Positions 1-5,737 of a DNA stretch of 6,564 nt are shown piece by piece. This DNA is from SHZT01 sp945889655 (GTDB taxonomy: Bacteria; Gemmatimonadota; Gemmatimonadetes; Gemmatimonadales; GWC2-71-9). The position numbers and the translations under genes are program-made. The notes beneath the pieces are model-generated. The model had not been told where the DNA came from, ran no database searches, and saw only the letters and a program-made list of their open reading frames with translations. The stretch is from contig CAMDCH010000155.1 of the NCBI GenBank assembly GCA_945889655.1, positions 1-6,564 of the forward strand, given 5' to 3'. Numbering within the stretch: the first letter of the stretch is position 1; each line of letters starts with the position of its first letter.

Positions 1-616
1 GAACCATCGCTCCGGCCCGGTATTGCCAGTAGAACCCGGCAGCGGGTGAGAGGCGCTCGGTGGCCACGGCGTCGCCCAGCAGGCCGAGCTGGCCCTGGAC
101 GAGGCGCGTCGAGATCCCGGCCGCGAGGATGATGGGAAGCTTGCCGGCCCGAACATTGGGCCGGCCGATGTTCCGCACGACCGCGGCGAGATCGAGCAAT
201 GGAGCGGGAGAAGCACGAAGACCCAGGTCTAGTCCGCGCTCGGGACTCGTGAAGCTGATTCCCGTGCCCAGGGCCAGCCGGCGCCCTAGTGGAAGGCCGG
301 CGCCCACCCTCCACACGCCCTGGCTGCCTCCGATCAGTCCCTTGTCGCGCTGGTAACTGAGTCCAAACTGGCGTGACAGCAGGCCAAGACTGTACTGACG
401 CAAACCCCAGTCACCTGACGCCGCAGCCTGGTCCATCGCGAACTCACCATAGATCGATGCCTCGGCCGCCACGCCCAGGCCGGCGGGCTTGATCCACAGG
501 GCCCGGGCGTCGTCCACGCCGGCGCTGAACAGGTACGCCTCGCCACGGGCGGGAATGACCTGCGCCGCGGCCGCAGGGGCCACGGCGAGCGCAAGGACAA
601 ACCAGGCTGTGCGCAT
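1..616 (-). CDS. Exported beta-barrel-like outer-membrane protein, 3' end cut by window edge
   Basis: The minus-strand frame is open from an ATG at 616 to the left edge, giving 205 codons with no stop. The first 18 residues look like a Sec signal peptide: Arg2, a hydrophobic run FVLALAVA, then an AAA|Q type I cleavage site. The mature part has alternating polar and hydrophobic strands rich in Gly, Tyr and Arg, and an early ALWIKPAGLG segment. That resembles the (N)PAGL motif near the start of PorV/FadL-like barrels, so an outer-membrane location is likely. Some SppA-type peptidases of related phyla carry a similar N-terminal barrel, and the missing C-terminus leaves this open. The ATG shares its A with the stop of the upstream gene (TGATG, 618-614), and no Shine-Dalgarno sequence is evident, so translation is probably coupled. 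The gene is confident, the barrel call moderate and the exact function unknown. Confidence 0.72.
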   Translation of the reverse strand, partial: MRTAWFVLALAVAPAAAAQVIPARGEAYLFSAGVDDARALWIKPAGLGVAAEASIYGEFAMDQAAASGDWGLRQYSLGLLSRQFGLSYQRDKGLIGGSQGVWRVGAGLPLGRRLALGTGISFTSPERGLDLGLRASPAPLLDLAAVVRNIGRPNVRAGKLPIILAAGISTRLVQGQLGLLGDAVATERLSPAAGFYWQYRAGAMV

Positions 617-1443
617 CACGGAATCACACTGACGGTATCGTGGCGGATCTGGATGCTGGGGAAACTCATCCCGATGGCCGGCAGCGACACGGTCACGTTG
701 GATGAATCGCGGGAAGTTGCGCCGAGGTAGGTGCCTTCGGCCGAGATGTAGAGGTCACCATGGCGGATGCCATTGCCTGAAATGGTGAAGTCCTGTCCCA
801 TCTGCTGGCCGGTTCCGTTCACCGTGTAGGTGGCATCGACCGCGACGTGAAGCGTCCGCCGCCCACCCTGGTCGGTCCAGTCGATTGCCTTCCGGTCACT
901 GGCTATGCGGATGGTGAGCTGGGTCGCGCCGCTCGACTTTGTTTCCGATGTGTCGGACCACGCCTGCCCGGGCTCGACACCCCCGGCCGGCAGTCGCGGA
1001 TAGAATTGCCGCGCGGCGATGGCAATGTTCTGAAGCTGGCCGGTCAGAGTAGAATCGCCGGTAAAGTTGGTGACCACGCCTTCCGGGGAGATCGTTCCCG
1101 TGAGCCGCGTCCCGTGTGCACGTGCAATCTCCGCCGGCATGATGACCCCGCCGTCCGCGCGGACGGAATCCAGTCCGAACGTGTAGGCCATGGGAACGCC
1201 GGCGGGGCCGGACAGGCTGACCGTGGCGAGTACCTCCAGCACATAGCGGCCTTCCTGGGGATTTCCCTCCATCATCTGGCGCTGGTGCGTGTGCTGGACG
1301 GCACGATATCGCGCCTGTGCCGGAGCGTACGTGACCCTGGCAGGTAGCGGCGGAGGTGCCTGGGGAGCCGGGGCGGGCCGTGTAGCGGGCTGCGCGCTTG
1401 CGCAGGCCAGGAGTCCGAGGGAAAGGACAATGGTGTACCGCAT
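616..1443 (-). CDS. Exported protein or lipoprotein of unknown function, 275 aa
   Basis: I do not recognise a family. The ATG at 1443 is preceded by GGAG (1453-1450) with a 6-base spacer, which supports this start. The N-terminus is a short export signal (MR, then hydrophobic TIVLSLGLLAC). It can be read as a lipobox LLAC with Cys14 as lipid anchor, or as a type I site ASA|Q after residue 17; the region before Cys14 is short for a lipoprotein. A Pro/Ala-rich linker follows (about residues 18-37). The rest is rich in Thr, Ser, Gly and Val with alternating beta patterns, for example near residues 190-270, and no catalytic motif is visible. A periplasmic or outer-membrane-attached beta-sandwich is the best guess. 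It sits about 50 bases downstream of rnpB on the same strand and overlaps the barrel gene by one base, suggesting a shared envelope role. Confidence 0.8.
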   Translation of the reverse strand: MRYTIVLSLGLLACASAQPATRPAPAPQAPPPLPARVTYAPAQARYRAVQHTHQRQMMEGNPQEGRYVLEVLATVSLSGPAGVPMAYTFGLDSVRADGGVIMPAEIARAHGTRLTGTISPEGVVTNFTGDSTLTGQLQNIAIAARQFYPRLPAGGVEPGQAWSDTSETKSSGATQLTIRIASDRKAIDWTDQGGRRTLHVAVDATYTVNGTGQQMGQDFTISGNGIRHGDLYISAEGTYLGATSRDSSNVTVSLPAIGMSFPSIQIRHDTVSVIP

Positions 1444-1449
1444 GGGAGA

Positions 1450-1453
1450 CTCC
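1450..1453 (-). promoter_or_regulatory. Ribosome binding site of the 275-aa exported protein
   Basis: On the minus strand GGAG lies 6 bases before the ATG at 1443. It lies outside the RNase P RNA, in the short leader after the 3' strand of P1, and fixes the start of the downstream gene. Confidence 0.6.
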
Positions 1454-1492
1454 AGTGGGACGCGGGACGGACGGCGGGCGCTGAGCGGATCA

Positions 1493-1852
1493 GGGGCGGC
1501 GGAGCCGTAAGCCGAGTTCTGTTCCCCGTTGCCGGGGGATGGTCATCTCTCTAGGCCGGCGGTCACCCGACGGCTCAAGCGGCCTACCCGCGGCTCAGCG
1601 GCCCGGGCCGGGCCTCGCCGCCTATTTGGCCTTGCTCCGACCGGGGGTTGCCGTGCCACGACTGTTACCAGTCGCGCGGTGGGCTCTTACCCCACCGTTT
1701 CACCCTTACCGGCCTTGCGACCGGCGGTCTGTTTTCTGTGGCCCTACCGTCGCCTTGCGGCGCCCAGGTGTTACCTGGCGGTCTGCCCTTGGAGCTCGGA
1801 CTTTCCTCGACCCGATGTTCCGGGCCGCGACCACCGCACTCCGTCGCCTTTC
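1493..1852 (-). ncRNA. rnpB: RNase P RNA, bacterial type A
   Basis: This is the catalytic RNA of RNase P, which removes 5' leaders from tRNA precursors. On the minus strand the hallmark blocks appear in order: conserved region I GAGGAAAGTCCGAGCTCC (1808-1791); CACAGAAAACAGACCGCC upstream of the specificity core; the AGGGTGAAACGGTGGGG and GTAAGAG segments of the P10-P12 area (about 1710-1680); GGAGCAAGGCCAAATAGG (1638-1621), identical as I recall it to the E. coli RNA; CGGGTAGGCC (1590-1581), the P15 loop that reads the tRNA CCA end; and conserved region V ACAGAACTCGGCTTAC (1522-1507), the partner of region I in P4. The ends pair as helix P1: 1848-1839 with 1504-1495, 9 of 10 pairs, with an A-C mismatch at 1844/1499. 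Exact termini are uncertain by several bases. The P1-to-P1 length of 354 is normal for type A. No Rho-independent terminator follows. Confidence 0.96.
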
Positions 1853-1864
1853 TGATCCATCCTG

Positions 1865-1893
1865 AAGATAGCGTGTTGATTCCCGGTTGACGA
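1865..1893 (-). promoter_or_regulatory. Possible sigma-70-type promoter of rnpB
   Basis: On the minus strand TCGTCA (1893-1888; 4 of 6 to TTGACA) is followed after 17 bases by TATCTT (1870-1865; 4 of 6 to TATAAT). Initiation would be expected near 1858, about 10 bases before helix P1 of the RNase P RNA. The spacing is ideal but both boxes are weak, so this is a positional inference. The -35 box overlaps the centre and one arm of the inverted repeat at 1881-1899. Confidence 0.38.
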
Positions 1894-1899
1894 CCGGGA
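1881..1899. repeat. Perfect inverted repeat between rnpB and the AraC-type regulator gene
   Basis: TCCCGGT, a 5-base spacer TGACG, then ACCGGGA: 7-bp arms with no mismatch. It lies in the short gap between the divergent rnpB and regulator genes, over the proposed rnpB -35 box and 34 bases before the regulator's ATG. It could be an operator or a small hairpin in the regulator's leader. No T-run follows on either strand, so it is not a terminator. Confidence 0.6.
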
Positions 1900-1922
1900 T
1901 ACAGGTTGCGCGTGTCGAAAGC

Positions 1923-1927
1923 GGAGG
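1923..1927 (+). promoter_or_regulatory. Ribosome binding site deciding the regulator start at 1933
   Basis: GGAGG lies 5 bases upstream of ATG 1933. The earlier in-frame candidates, TTG 1906 and GTG 1912, have no comparable Shine-Dalgarno sequence, so this site favours the shorter, 284-residue product. Confidence 0.7.
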
Positions 1928-1932
1928 CGCGC

Positions 1933-2787
1933 ATGCGGGGCCAGGCAGTGGTCGTCACGACGGTAATCGAACCGGAAAGCCGGCAACGGCTGGATGCGGC
2001 GGCGCACGGCTGTTTCGAAGCCTATCACGCCGACACACTCACGGAGGCCATCCGGGCGGTGCGCGAGCGTCCCGTCCGCGCCGTGCTGGTCTCGCCGGGT
2101 CATGTCGCGCGGGACCAGGTGGCCGGGGTTGCGGCACTGGTTCGCAACTTTCCGGCAGTCCCCACGGTGGCGGTCGTAGCTCGGCAGGACGAAAGCTCCA
2201 GCCAGCGCCTACTGGAGCTCGGCGCCTCGGGAGTACGCCGCGTAGTGGACCTGCGGGCCAAGGACGGGTGGCGGCAGCTGCGGGATCTGGTGGTGGAGCC
2301 GTCCACTCCGACAGCCTCCCGCCTATTGGGCCAGGTCATTCCTGTGCTGGGTGAGCCCACGCCGGATTGCCGTCATTTCTTCGAGGTCCTGATCCGCCAG
2401 GCGCCGACTACCCCCTCGGTGCGCGCGCTCGCCCGGCGGCTCAAGGTGCGGCCCAGCACGTTCATGTCGCGGTTCTTCCGGACGGGGCTCATCTCTCCCA
2501 AGCAGTACCTGGCCGCGACGCGGCTGCTCTATGCGTCCGCCCTCTTCGAAACCACGGGGTTTTCCATCGCTGATGTGGCCTACCGGCTCGACTACTCGTC
2601 GCCGCAGAGCCTGGGCCGCCACCTCCGCGCGATCACCGGACTCACCGCGAACGAATTCCGGCGCCGGCATTCATTCTCGTCGGCGATAGACGAATACGTC
2701 GAGCGGTACATCATTCCCTTCAGGGGCACCTTCCGAACCTTTCATCCAATCCAAACTGGGGTGGCGGACTTCGGACACCGTTGGTGA
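1933..2787 (+). CDS. AraC-family regulator with a degenerate receiver-like N-terminal domain, 284 aa
   Basis: Predicted cytoplasmic DNA-binding regulator. Residues 162-245 form a two-helix-turn-helix AraC domain: the first unit is around SVRALARRLKVRPSTFMSRF, the second is FSIADVAYRLDYSSPQSLGR followed by the usual GLTANEFRRR ending. Residues about 5-120 show the alternating strand/helix pattern of a CheY-like receiver (VVVTTV, RAVLVSPG, TVAVVAR, LGASGVRRVVD). The acidic pair after strand 1 is absent, the phospho-acceptor Asp after strand 3 is replaced within VLVSPG, and the late Lys is missing, so phosphorylation is unlikely. A 39-residue tail follows the DNA-binding domain, which more often ends AraC proteins. 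ATG 1933 is chosen for its GGAGG; TTG 1906 would add 9 residues. The gene diverges from rnpB and converges on pyrE with a 25-base gap. The AraC call is strong, the receiver call moderate and the target unknown. Confidence 0.87.
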   Translation: MRGQAVVVTTVIEPESRQRLDAAAHGCFEAYHADTLTEAIRAVRERPVRAVLVSPGHVARDQVAGVAALVRNFPAVPTVAVVARQDESSSQRLLELGASGVRRVVDLRAKDGWRQLRDLVVEPSTPTASRLLGQVIPVLGEPTPDCRHFFEVLIRQAPTTPSVRALARRLKVRPSTFMSRFFRTGLISPKQYLAATRLLYASALFETTGFSIADVAYRLDYSSPQSLGRHLRAITGLTANEFRRRHSFSSAIDEYVERYIIPFRGTFRTFHPIQTGVADFGHRW

Positions 2788-2812
2788 GGGAGGGCCCCGA
2801 AGGGAATTGCGT

Positions 2813-3385
2813 TCAGGTGGGAGTAATACCCAGGTCGCGGATGGTGACGAGGGCTTCGGCGGGAATCCCGGCCTTCCGGATCGCCTCGATCCCGCCTTCC
2901 ATGCGATCGACGACGCCGAGGACACCAATGACAGTTCCGCCCGCCGCGCGCACGGCATCGACGGCCTTGAGCGCGGACCCGCCGGTCGTGAACACATCCT
3001 CAACGACCACGACGGAACTGCCCTCCTCGAACGCGCCCTCGATAAGACGACCCGTTCCATGGCCCTTGGCTTCCTTCCGGACCGTGAAAGCATCGAGGAC
3101 CGGAGGCGACCGTCGGGAGGCGACGGCGATGGCATACGCCACGGGATCGGCACCCAGCGTGAGACCACCAACCGACACGGCGCTCCAGCCCTGCGCGCGG
3201 ATGATCGCAAGGCCGAGCTGTCCGATATAGTCGAGTCCCGCTGCCGACATCGTGGTGCGTCGGGCGTCCACGTAATAGGTGGATTTCTTGCCTGACGCGA
3301 GCGTGAAATCGCCGATCTTGACCGACCGCTCCTTTAGCGTGGCCACGAGGCTCGATTTCAGCTTGCCGTCGATAGTAGTAGTCAC
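2813..3385 (-). CDS. pyrE: Orotate phosphoribosyltransferase
   Basis: Joins orotate and PRPP to give orotidine 5'-monophosphate, the fifth step of de novo UMP synthesis, in the cytoplasm. The 190 residues match the usual length (about 180-215). Motifs in order: FTLASGKKSTYYVD (27-40), the N-terminal substrate segment; the catalytic loop VRKEAKGHGTG (102-112), with Arg103, Lys104, Lys107 and His109 matching E. coli Arg99, Lys100, Lys103 and His105; and the PRPP-binding signature VVVVEDVFTTGGS (125-137) with the Glu-Asp pair at 129-130. E. coli Lys26 aligns with Ala30, as in a number of other OPRTs. The start is GTG 3385, supported by AGGAG (3395-3391) 5 bases upstream; this site overlaps the end of the kinase gene, whose stop is 2 bases before the GTG. 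Expression is therefore likely coupled to the kinase. No other pyr gene is in view. Confidence 0.95.
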   Translation of the reverse strand: MTTTIDGKLKSSLVATLKERSVKIGDFTLASGKKSTYYVDARRTTMSAAGLDYIGQLGLAIIRAQGWSAVSVGGLTLGADPVAYAIAVASRRSPPVLDAFTVRKEAKGHGTGRLIEGAFEEGSSVVVVEDVFTTGGSALKAVDAVRAAGGTVIGVLGVVDRMEGGIEAIRKAGIPAEALVTIRDLGITPT

Positions 3386-3387
3386 TG

Positions 3388-4326
3388 CTACTCCTGCCTG
3401 TTCGTACCGCTAATTCTGCCCAGGAAAGCCTTAAGCCCTGCGAAGCTGCTTCGTTGCGCGGGTTTGGAGTCCGGAGGCGCGCCGCCTGCCGCCACGGCGG
3501 CGGCCAACTGGTCGGCGAACTCCTGGACGGTTTTCTGCCGTTGCCCGGGCTCCCGTGACAGGGCCCGCATCACGACGCGCTCGATGTTTTCCGGGTAACT
3601 TGCCGATCCTTCCACATTCATGGGCACGGGGTCGGCCTTGAGCAGTTGCTGGAAGAGCTCGCGGGTTGTGCGGCCGCGGAACGGATGCTTGCCGGTGAGT
3701 AGGTAGTAGGTGATGGTGGCCAGGCTGTACGTGTCCGCCGCTTCGTTGACCAGCGCGCCGGATAGTGCTTCCGGCGCCACGTATTGCAGGGTGCCGACGA
3801 AGAATCCGGCGCGGGTCAGGCGATCGGTGACGTCGGCCTGCGCATCCCGGGCGATTCCGAAATCGAGCAGCTTCGCCTGCTGGGTGGCTGCGTCGTAGAT
3901 GATGTTTTCCGGCTTGAGATCGCGGTGGATGATCCCCGCCTGGTGGGCCACCATGAGCGCCGCGGCGAGCTGGGACATGATGCGGCTCACGAGTACGGGT
4001 GCGAGCGTCCCGCAGCGCGAGGCAAACTCGGCCAGCGATTCGCCCGCCGCCCACTCGAGCGCCAAGTAATGGAACGTTTCTTCTTCGCCGTAGTCGAATG
4101 TACGGACGACGTGCGGATGGACGACGCGGGTGCCGTACCCAGCTTCGCGCAGAAAACGCTTCACGGCGGTCGGATCGGTGCGTAACTGGCGCTTGAGGAC
4201 CTTCACCGCGGCGGATCCCCGCTCCGGATGCTCGGCGCGGTACACCGTGGCGGTCCCGCCCTCGCCGACCAGCTCGAGCAGGCGGTATCCCGCGATGGTG
4301 CGACCCGCCAGGTTCTCGGACATCAT
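3388..4326 (-). CDS. Soluble PknB-like Ser/Thr protein kinase, 312 aa
   Basis: A Hanks-type kinase expected to phosphorylate Ser/Thr of unknown target proteins. All catalytic motifs are intact: glycine loop GEGGTATV (21-28), ATP-binding Lys42 in AVKVLK, C-helix Glu61 in LREA, catalytic loop HRDLKPEN (134-141) with Asp136, metal-binding DFG (155-157), APE (184-186) and Asp198 of helix F in DTYSLA. The Arg of HRD makes it an RD kinase, which is often controlled by activation-loop phosphorylation; the loop holds Thr residues at 167 and 171. The domain ends near residue 272, followed by a short polar tail. There is no transmembrane segment and no PASTA or other sensor domain, unlike PknB itself, so it is cytosolic. 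Tandem ATGs at 4326 and 4323 both fit; neither has a clear Shine-Dalgarno sequence. pyrE follows after 2 bases, and the GWxTD gene diverges upstream. Confidence 0.94.
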   Translation of the reverse strand: MMSENLAGRTIAGYRLLELVGEGGTATVYRAEHPERGSAAVKVLKRQLRTDPTAVKRFLREAGYGTRVVHPHVVRTFDYGEEETFHYLALEWAAGESLAEFASRCGTLAPVLVSRIMSQLAAALMVAHQAGIIHRDLKPENIIYDAATQQAKLLDFGIARDAQADVTDRLTRAGFFVGTLQYVAPEALSGALVNEAADTYSLATITYYLLTGKHPFRGRTTRELFQQLLKADPVPMNVEGSASYPENIERVVMRALSREPGQRQKTVQEFADQLAAAVAAGGAPPDSKPAQRSSFAGLKAFLGRISGTNRQE

Positions 4327-4374
4327 GGCCGCGGCAAGCTAATGTCCGCTCTTGAAGTCGGGCAAGTCACCGAT

Positions 4375-4378
4375 GAGG
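4375..4378 (+). promoter_or_regulatory. Ribosome binding site favouring GWxTD start at 4388
   Basis: GAGG lies 9 bases upstream of ATG 4388. The in-frame ATG at 4373 and TTG at 4352 lack a recognisable Shine-Dalgarno sequence. Confidence 0.45.
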
Positions 4379-4387
4379 TTGGCAAAC

Positions 4388-5737
4388 ATGGTTTCGCGCG
4401 TTTCAATCGTCGTGGTACTCCTGGCCGTGTCCGCGTGCGGTTCCTGGCAGCGCGTGGGAACCGAGCGCCCGCCTACCCCCGAAACGGTGATCCCGGGCCT
4501 CTTCGAGCCGTCCGGCGCCTACCGGGAAATGGGTTTCCTCGCCGCGGGCGCCCCGGTGGCGTTCGTGGGCACCGTGCGCTACTTCGCGGGGCCCACCCCC
4601 GATTCGACGCTCGCCATCTTTTCGCTCTCGCTGGCGAACAACACGCTCTCGTTCCAGCGCTCGGGCAACGTTTTCCAGGCCATCTACCGCGTGGAAGCCT
4701 CGTTTCGCTATGACAGCACCACGCGCTCCATTACCTCCGACCAGGCCGTCAAGGTCCCGGTGTTTGCCGAAACGCAGCGGGCCGACGAATCCGTCATCTT
4801 CCAGCAGACGGCGGTCCTGCCTCCCGGGAAGGCCACGCTCGCGGTCATCGTGCGGGATGTCGGCACGGGTGGCTTCAGCCGCGACGAACGGCAGGCGGTC
4901 GTGCCGCGTTTCGACCATCCCTCGCTCTCGTCGCTGACGCCATACTATCGCGGAGTGGCCCGCACTGGCCGTGATGCAAGGCCGGACCTCCTGGCCAACC
5001 CGCGCGCCACCATTCCCTACGGCGCCGACACGTTGTCCATCTATCTCGAGGCGTACGGCGCCGGAACGGGCACCGCGTCGACGATTCGCGCGCTCGACGA
5101 GGCGGACACGGAAGTCTGGCGCGCCACGCCGGACCTGGCAGGTGACAGTGCTCTCCGTGCCGCCACGATCAGGGTGCCGCCGGGCACGCTCCCCATCGGG
5201 CGGCTCAGGCTGGAAGGGTGGTTCGCCGGTTCATCGGACACGGTACGCACGCCGCTCCTCGTGAGTTTCTCCGAGCAGTGGGTCGTGGCCAACTTCGAGG
5301 GCGTTCTCAATCTGCTGCGCTACTTTGGCGAAGAGGAACAGATCCGCGCCATGCGCACCGCCCCCGATTCAACGCGGTCGGCCCTGTGGCAGAAGTTCTG
5401 GCGGGACACCGATCCGAATCCCTCCACACCCGAGAACGAAGAGCTCGACCGATACTTCGCAAGGCTCCAGGCCGCCAACCGGCGGTTTCGTGAAGGAAAC
5501 GAGGCGGGATGGCTCACGGATCGCGGAGAGGTCTTTGTCTGTCTTGGCGAGCCGGACGAAGTGTTCGACCAGAGCTCGGACCTCCAGCGCCAGCTGCGTT
5601 CCATCCGGTGGAGCTTCACGGCCGAGCGCCTGGTCCTCGAGTTCGTGGATGAGTCGGGGTTCGGGCGCTACCGCCTCACTTCGGGCTCCCGCGCAGAATT
5701 CCAGCGGGTCGTGAACCGCGTCAGGAGAAGCAACTGA
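4388..5737 (+). CDS. GWxTD-domain lipoprotein, 449 aa
   Basis: The defining motif GWLTD lies at residues 374-378 in AGWLTDRGEVFVCLGEPDEV. It is preceded by the usual family block: an aromatic helix with WQKFWRDTDPNPSTPENEE (about 334-352), then YFARLQAANRRF. This C-terminal domain occurs mainly in Bacteroidota, Acidobacteriota and Gemmatimonadota, and its biochemical role is not established. The N-terminus MVSRVSIVVVLLAVSAC has a lipobox VSAC with Cys17, so the protein is probably lipid-anchored outside the cytoplasmic membrane. Residues about 45-300 are beta-rich, with features such as RVEASFRY, AVLPPGKATLAVIVRD and IPIGRLRLEG-like strands, suggesting one or two beta-sandwich domains. ATG 4388 is preferred because of GAGG at 4375; ATG 4373 would add 5 residues and TTG 4352 would add 12. 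It diverges from the kinase gene (61-base gap) and overlaps the next gene by 4 bases. Confidence 0.92.
   Translation: MVSRVSIVVVLLAVSACGSWQRVGTERPPTPETVIPGLFEPSGAYREMGFLAAGAPVAFVGTVRYFAGPTPDSTLAIFSLSLANNTLSFQRSGNVFQAIYRVEASFRYDSTTRSITSDQAVKVPVFAETQRADESVIFQQTAVLPPGKATLAVIVRDVGTGGFSRDERQAVVPRFDHPSLSSLTPYYRGVARTGRDARPDLLANPRATIPYGADTLSIYLEAYGAGTGTASTIRALDEADTEVWRATPDLAGDSALRAATIRVPPGTLPIGRLRLEGWFAGSSDTVRTPLLVSFSEQWVVANFEGVLNLLRYFGEEEQIRAMRTAPDSTRSALWQKFWRDTDPNPSTPENEELDRYFARLQAANRRFREGNEAGWLTDRGEVFVCLGEPDEVFDQSSDLQRQLRSIRWSFTAERLVLEFVDESGFGRYRLTSGSRAEFQRVVNRVRRSN
5723..5727 (+). promoter_or_regulatory. Ribosome binding site for the probable CTG start at 5734
   Basis: AGGAG sits inside the last codons of the GWxTD gene, 6 bases before CTG 5734. 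No ATG, GTG or TTG in the downstream gene's frame lies between the in-frame stop at 5650-5652 and GTG 5803, so this strong site points to the CTG. Confidence 0.6.

Noticed and set aside
847..1347. 166-codon plus-strand open frame
   Set aside because: It lies opposite the 275-aa exported protein, which has a signal peptide and ribosome binding site; the frame is a GC-rich shadow.
1481..1493. Small hairpin CTGA-N5-TCAG after rnpB
   Set aside because: A 4-bp stem without a following T-run is too weak to call a terminator.
1529..1890. Several overlapping open frames on both strands over 1529-1958
   Set aside because: They coincide with the RNase P RNA, whose conserved blocks and P1 pairing explain the sequence; the translations show no protein family.
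2788..2812. Possible bidirectional terminator in the convergent gap
   Set aside because: Only a 3-bp stem (CCC/GGG around CGAA) with no T-run on either strand.
2671..3210. 179-codon minus-strand open frame crossing the regulator end and pyrE
   Set aside because: It overlaps pyrE on the same strand in another frame; Arg/Ser/Pro-rich translation with no motif.
2781..3295. Plus-strand open frames opposite pyrE
   Set aside because: pyrE has full catalytic and PRPP motifs on the minus strand; these are antisense shadows.
3784..4185. Plus-strand open frame opposite the kinase
   Set aside because: The kinase reading is complete with all catalytic motifs; no support for an antisense gene.
4327..4387. 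Promoters in the kinase/GWxTD divergent gap
   Set aside because: Candidate -35/-10 pairs match consensus at only 2-3 bases in the -10 box; not distinguishable from background.
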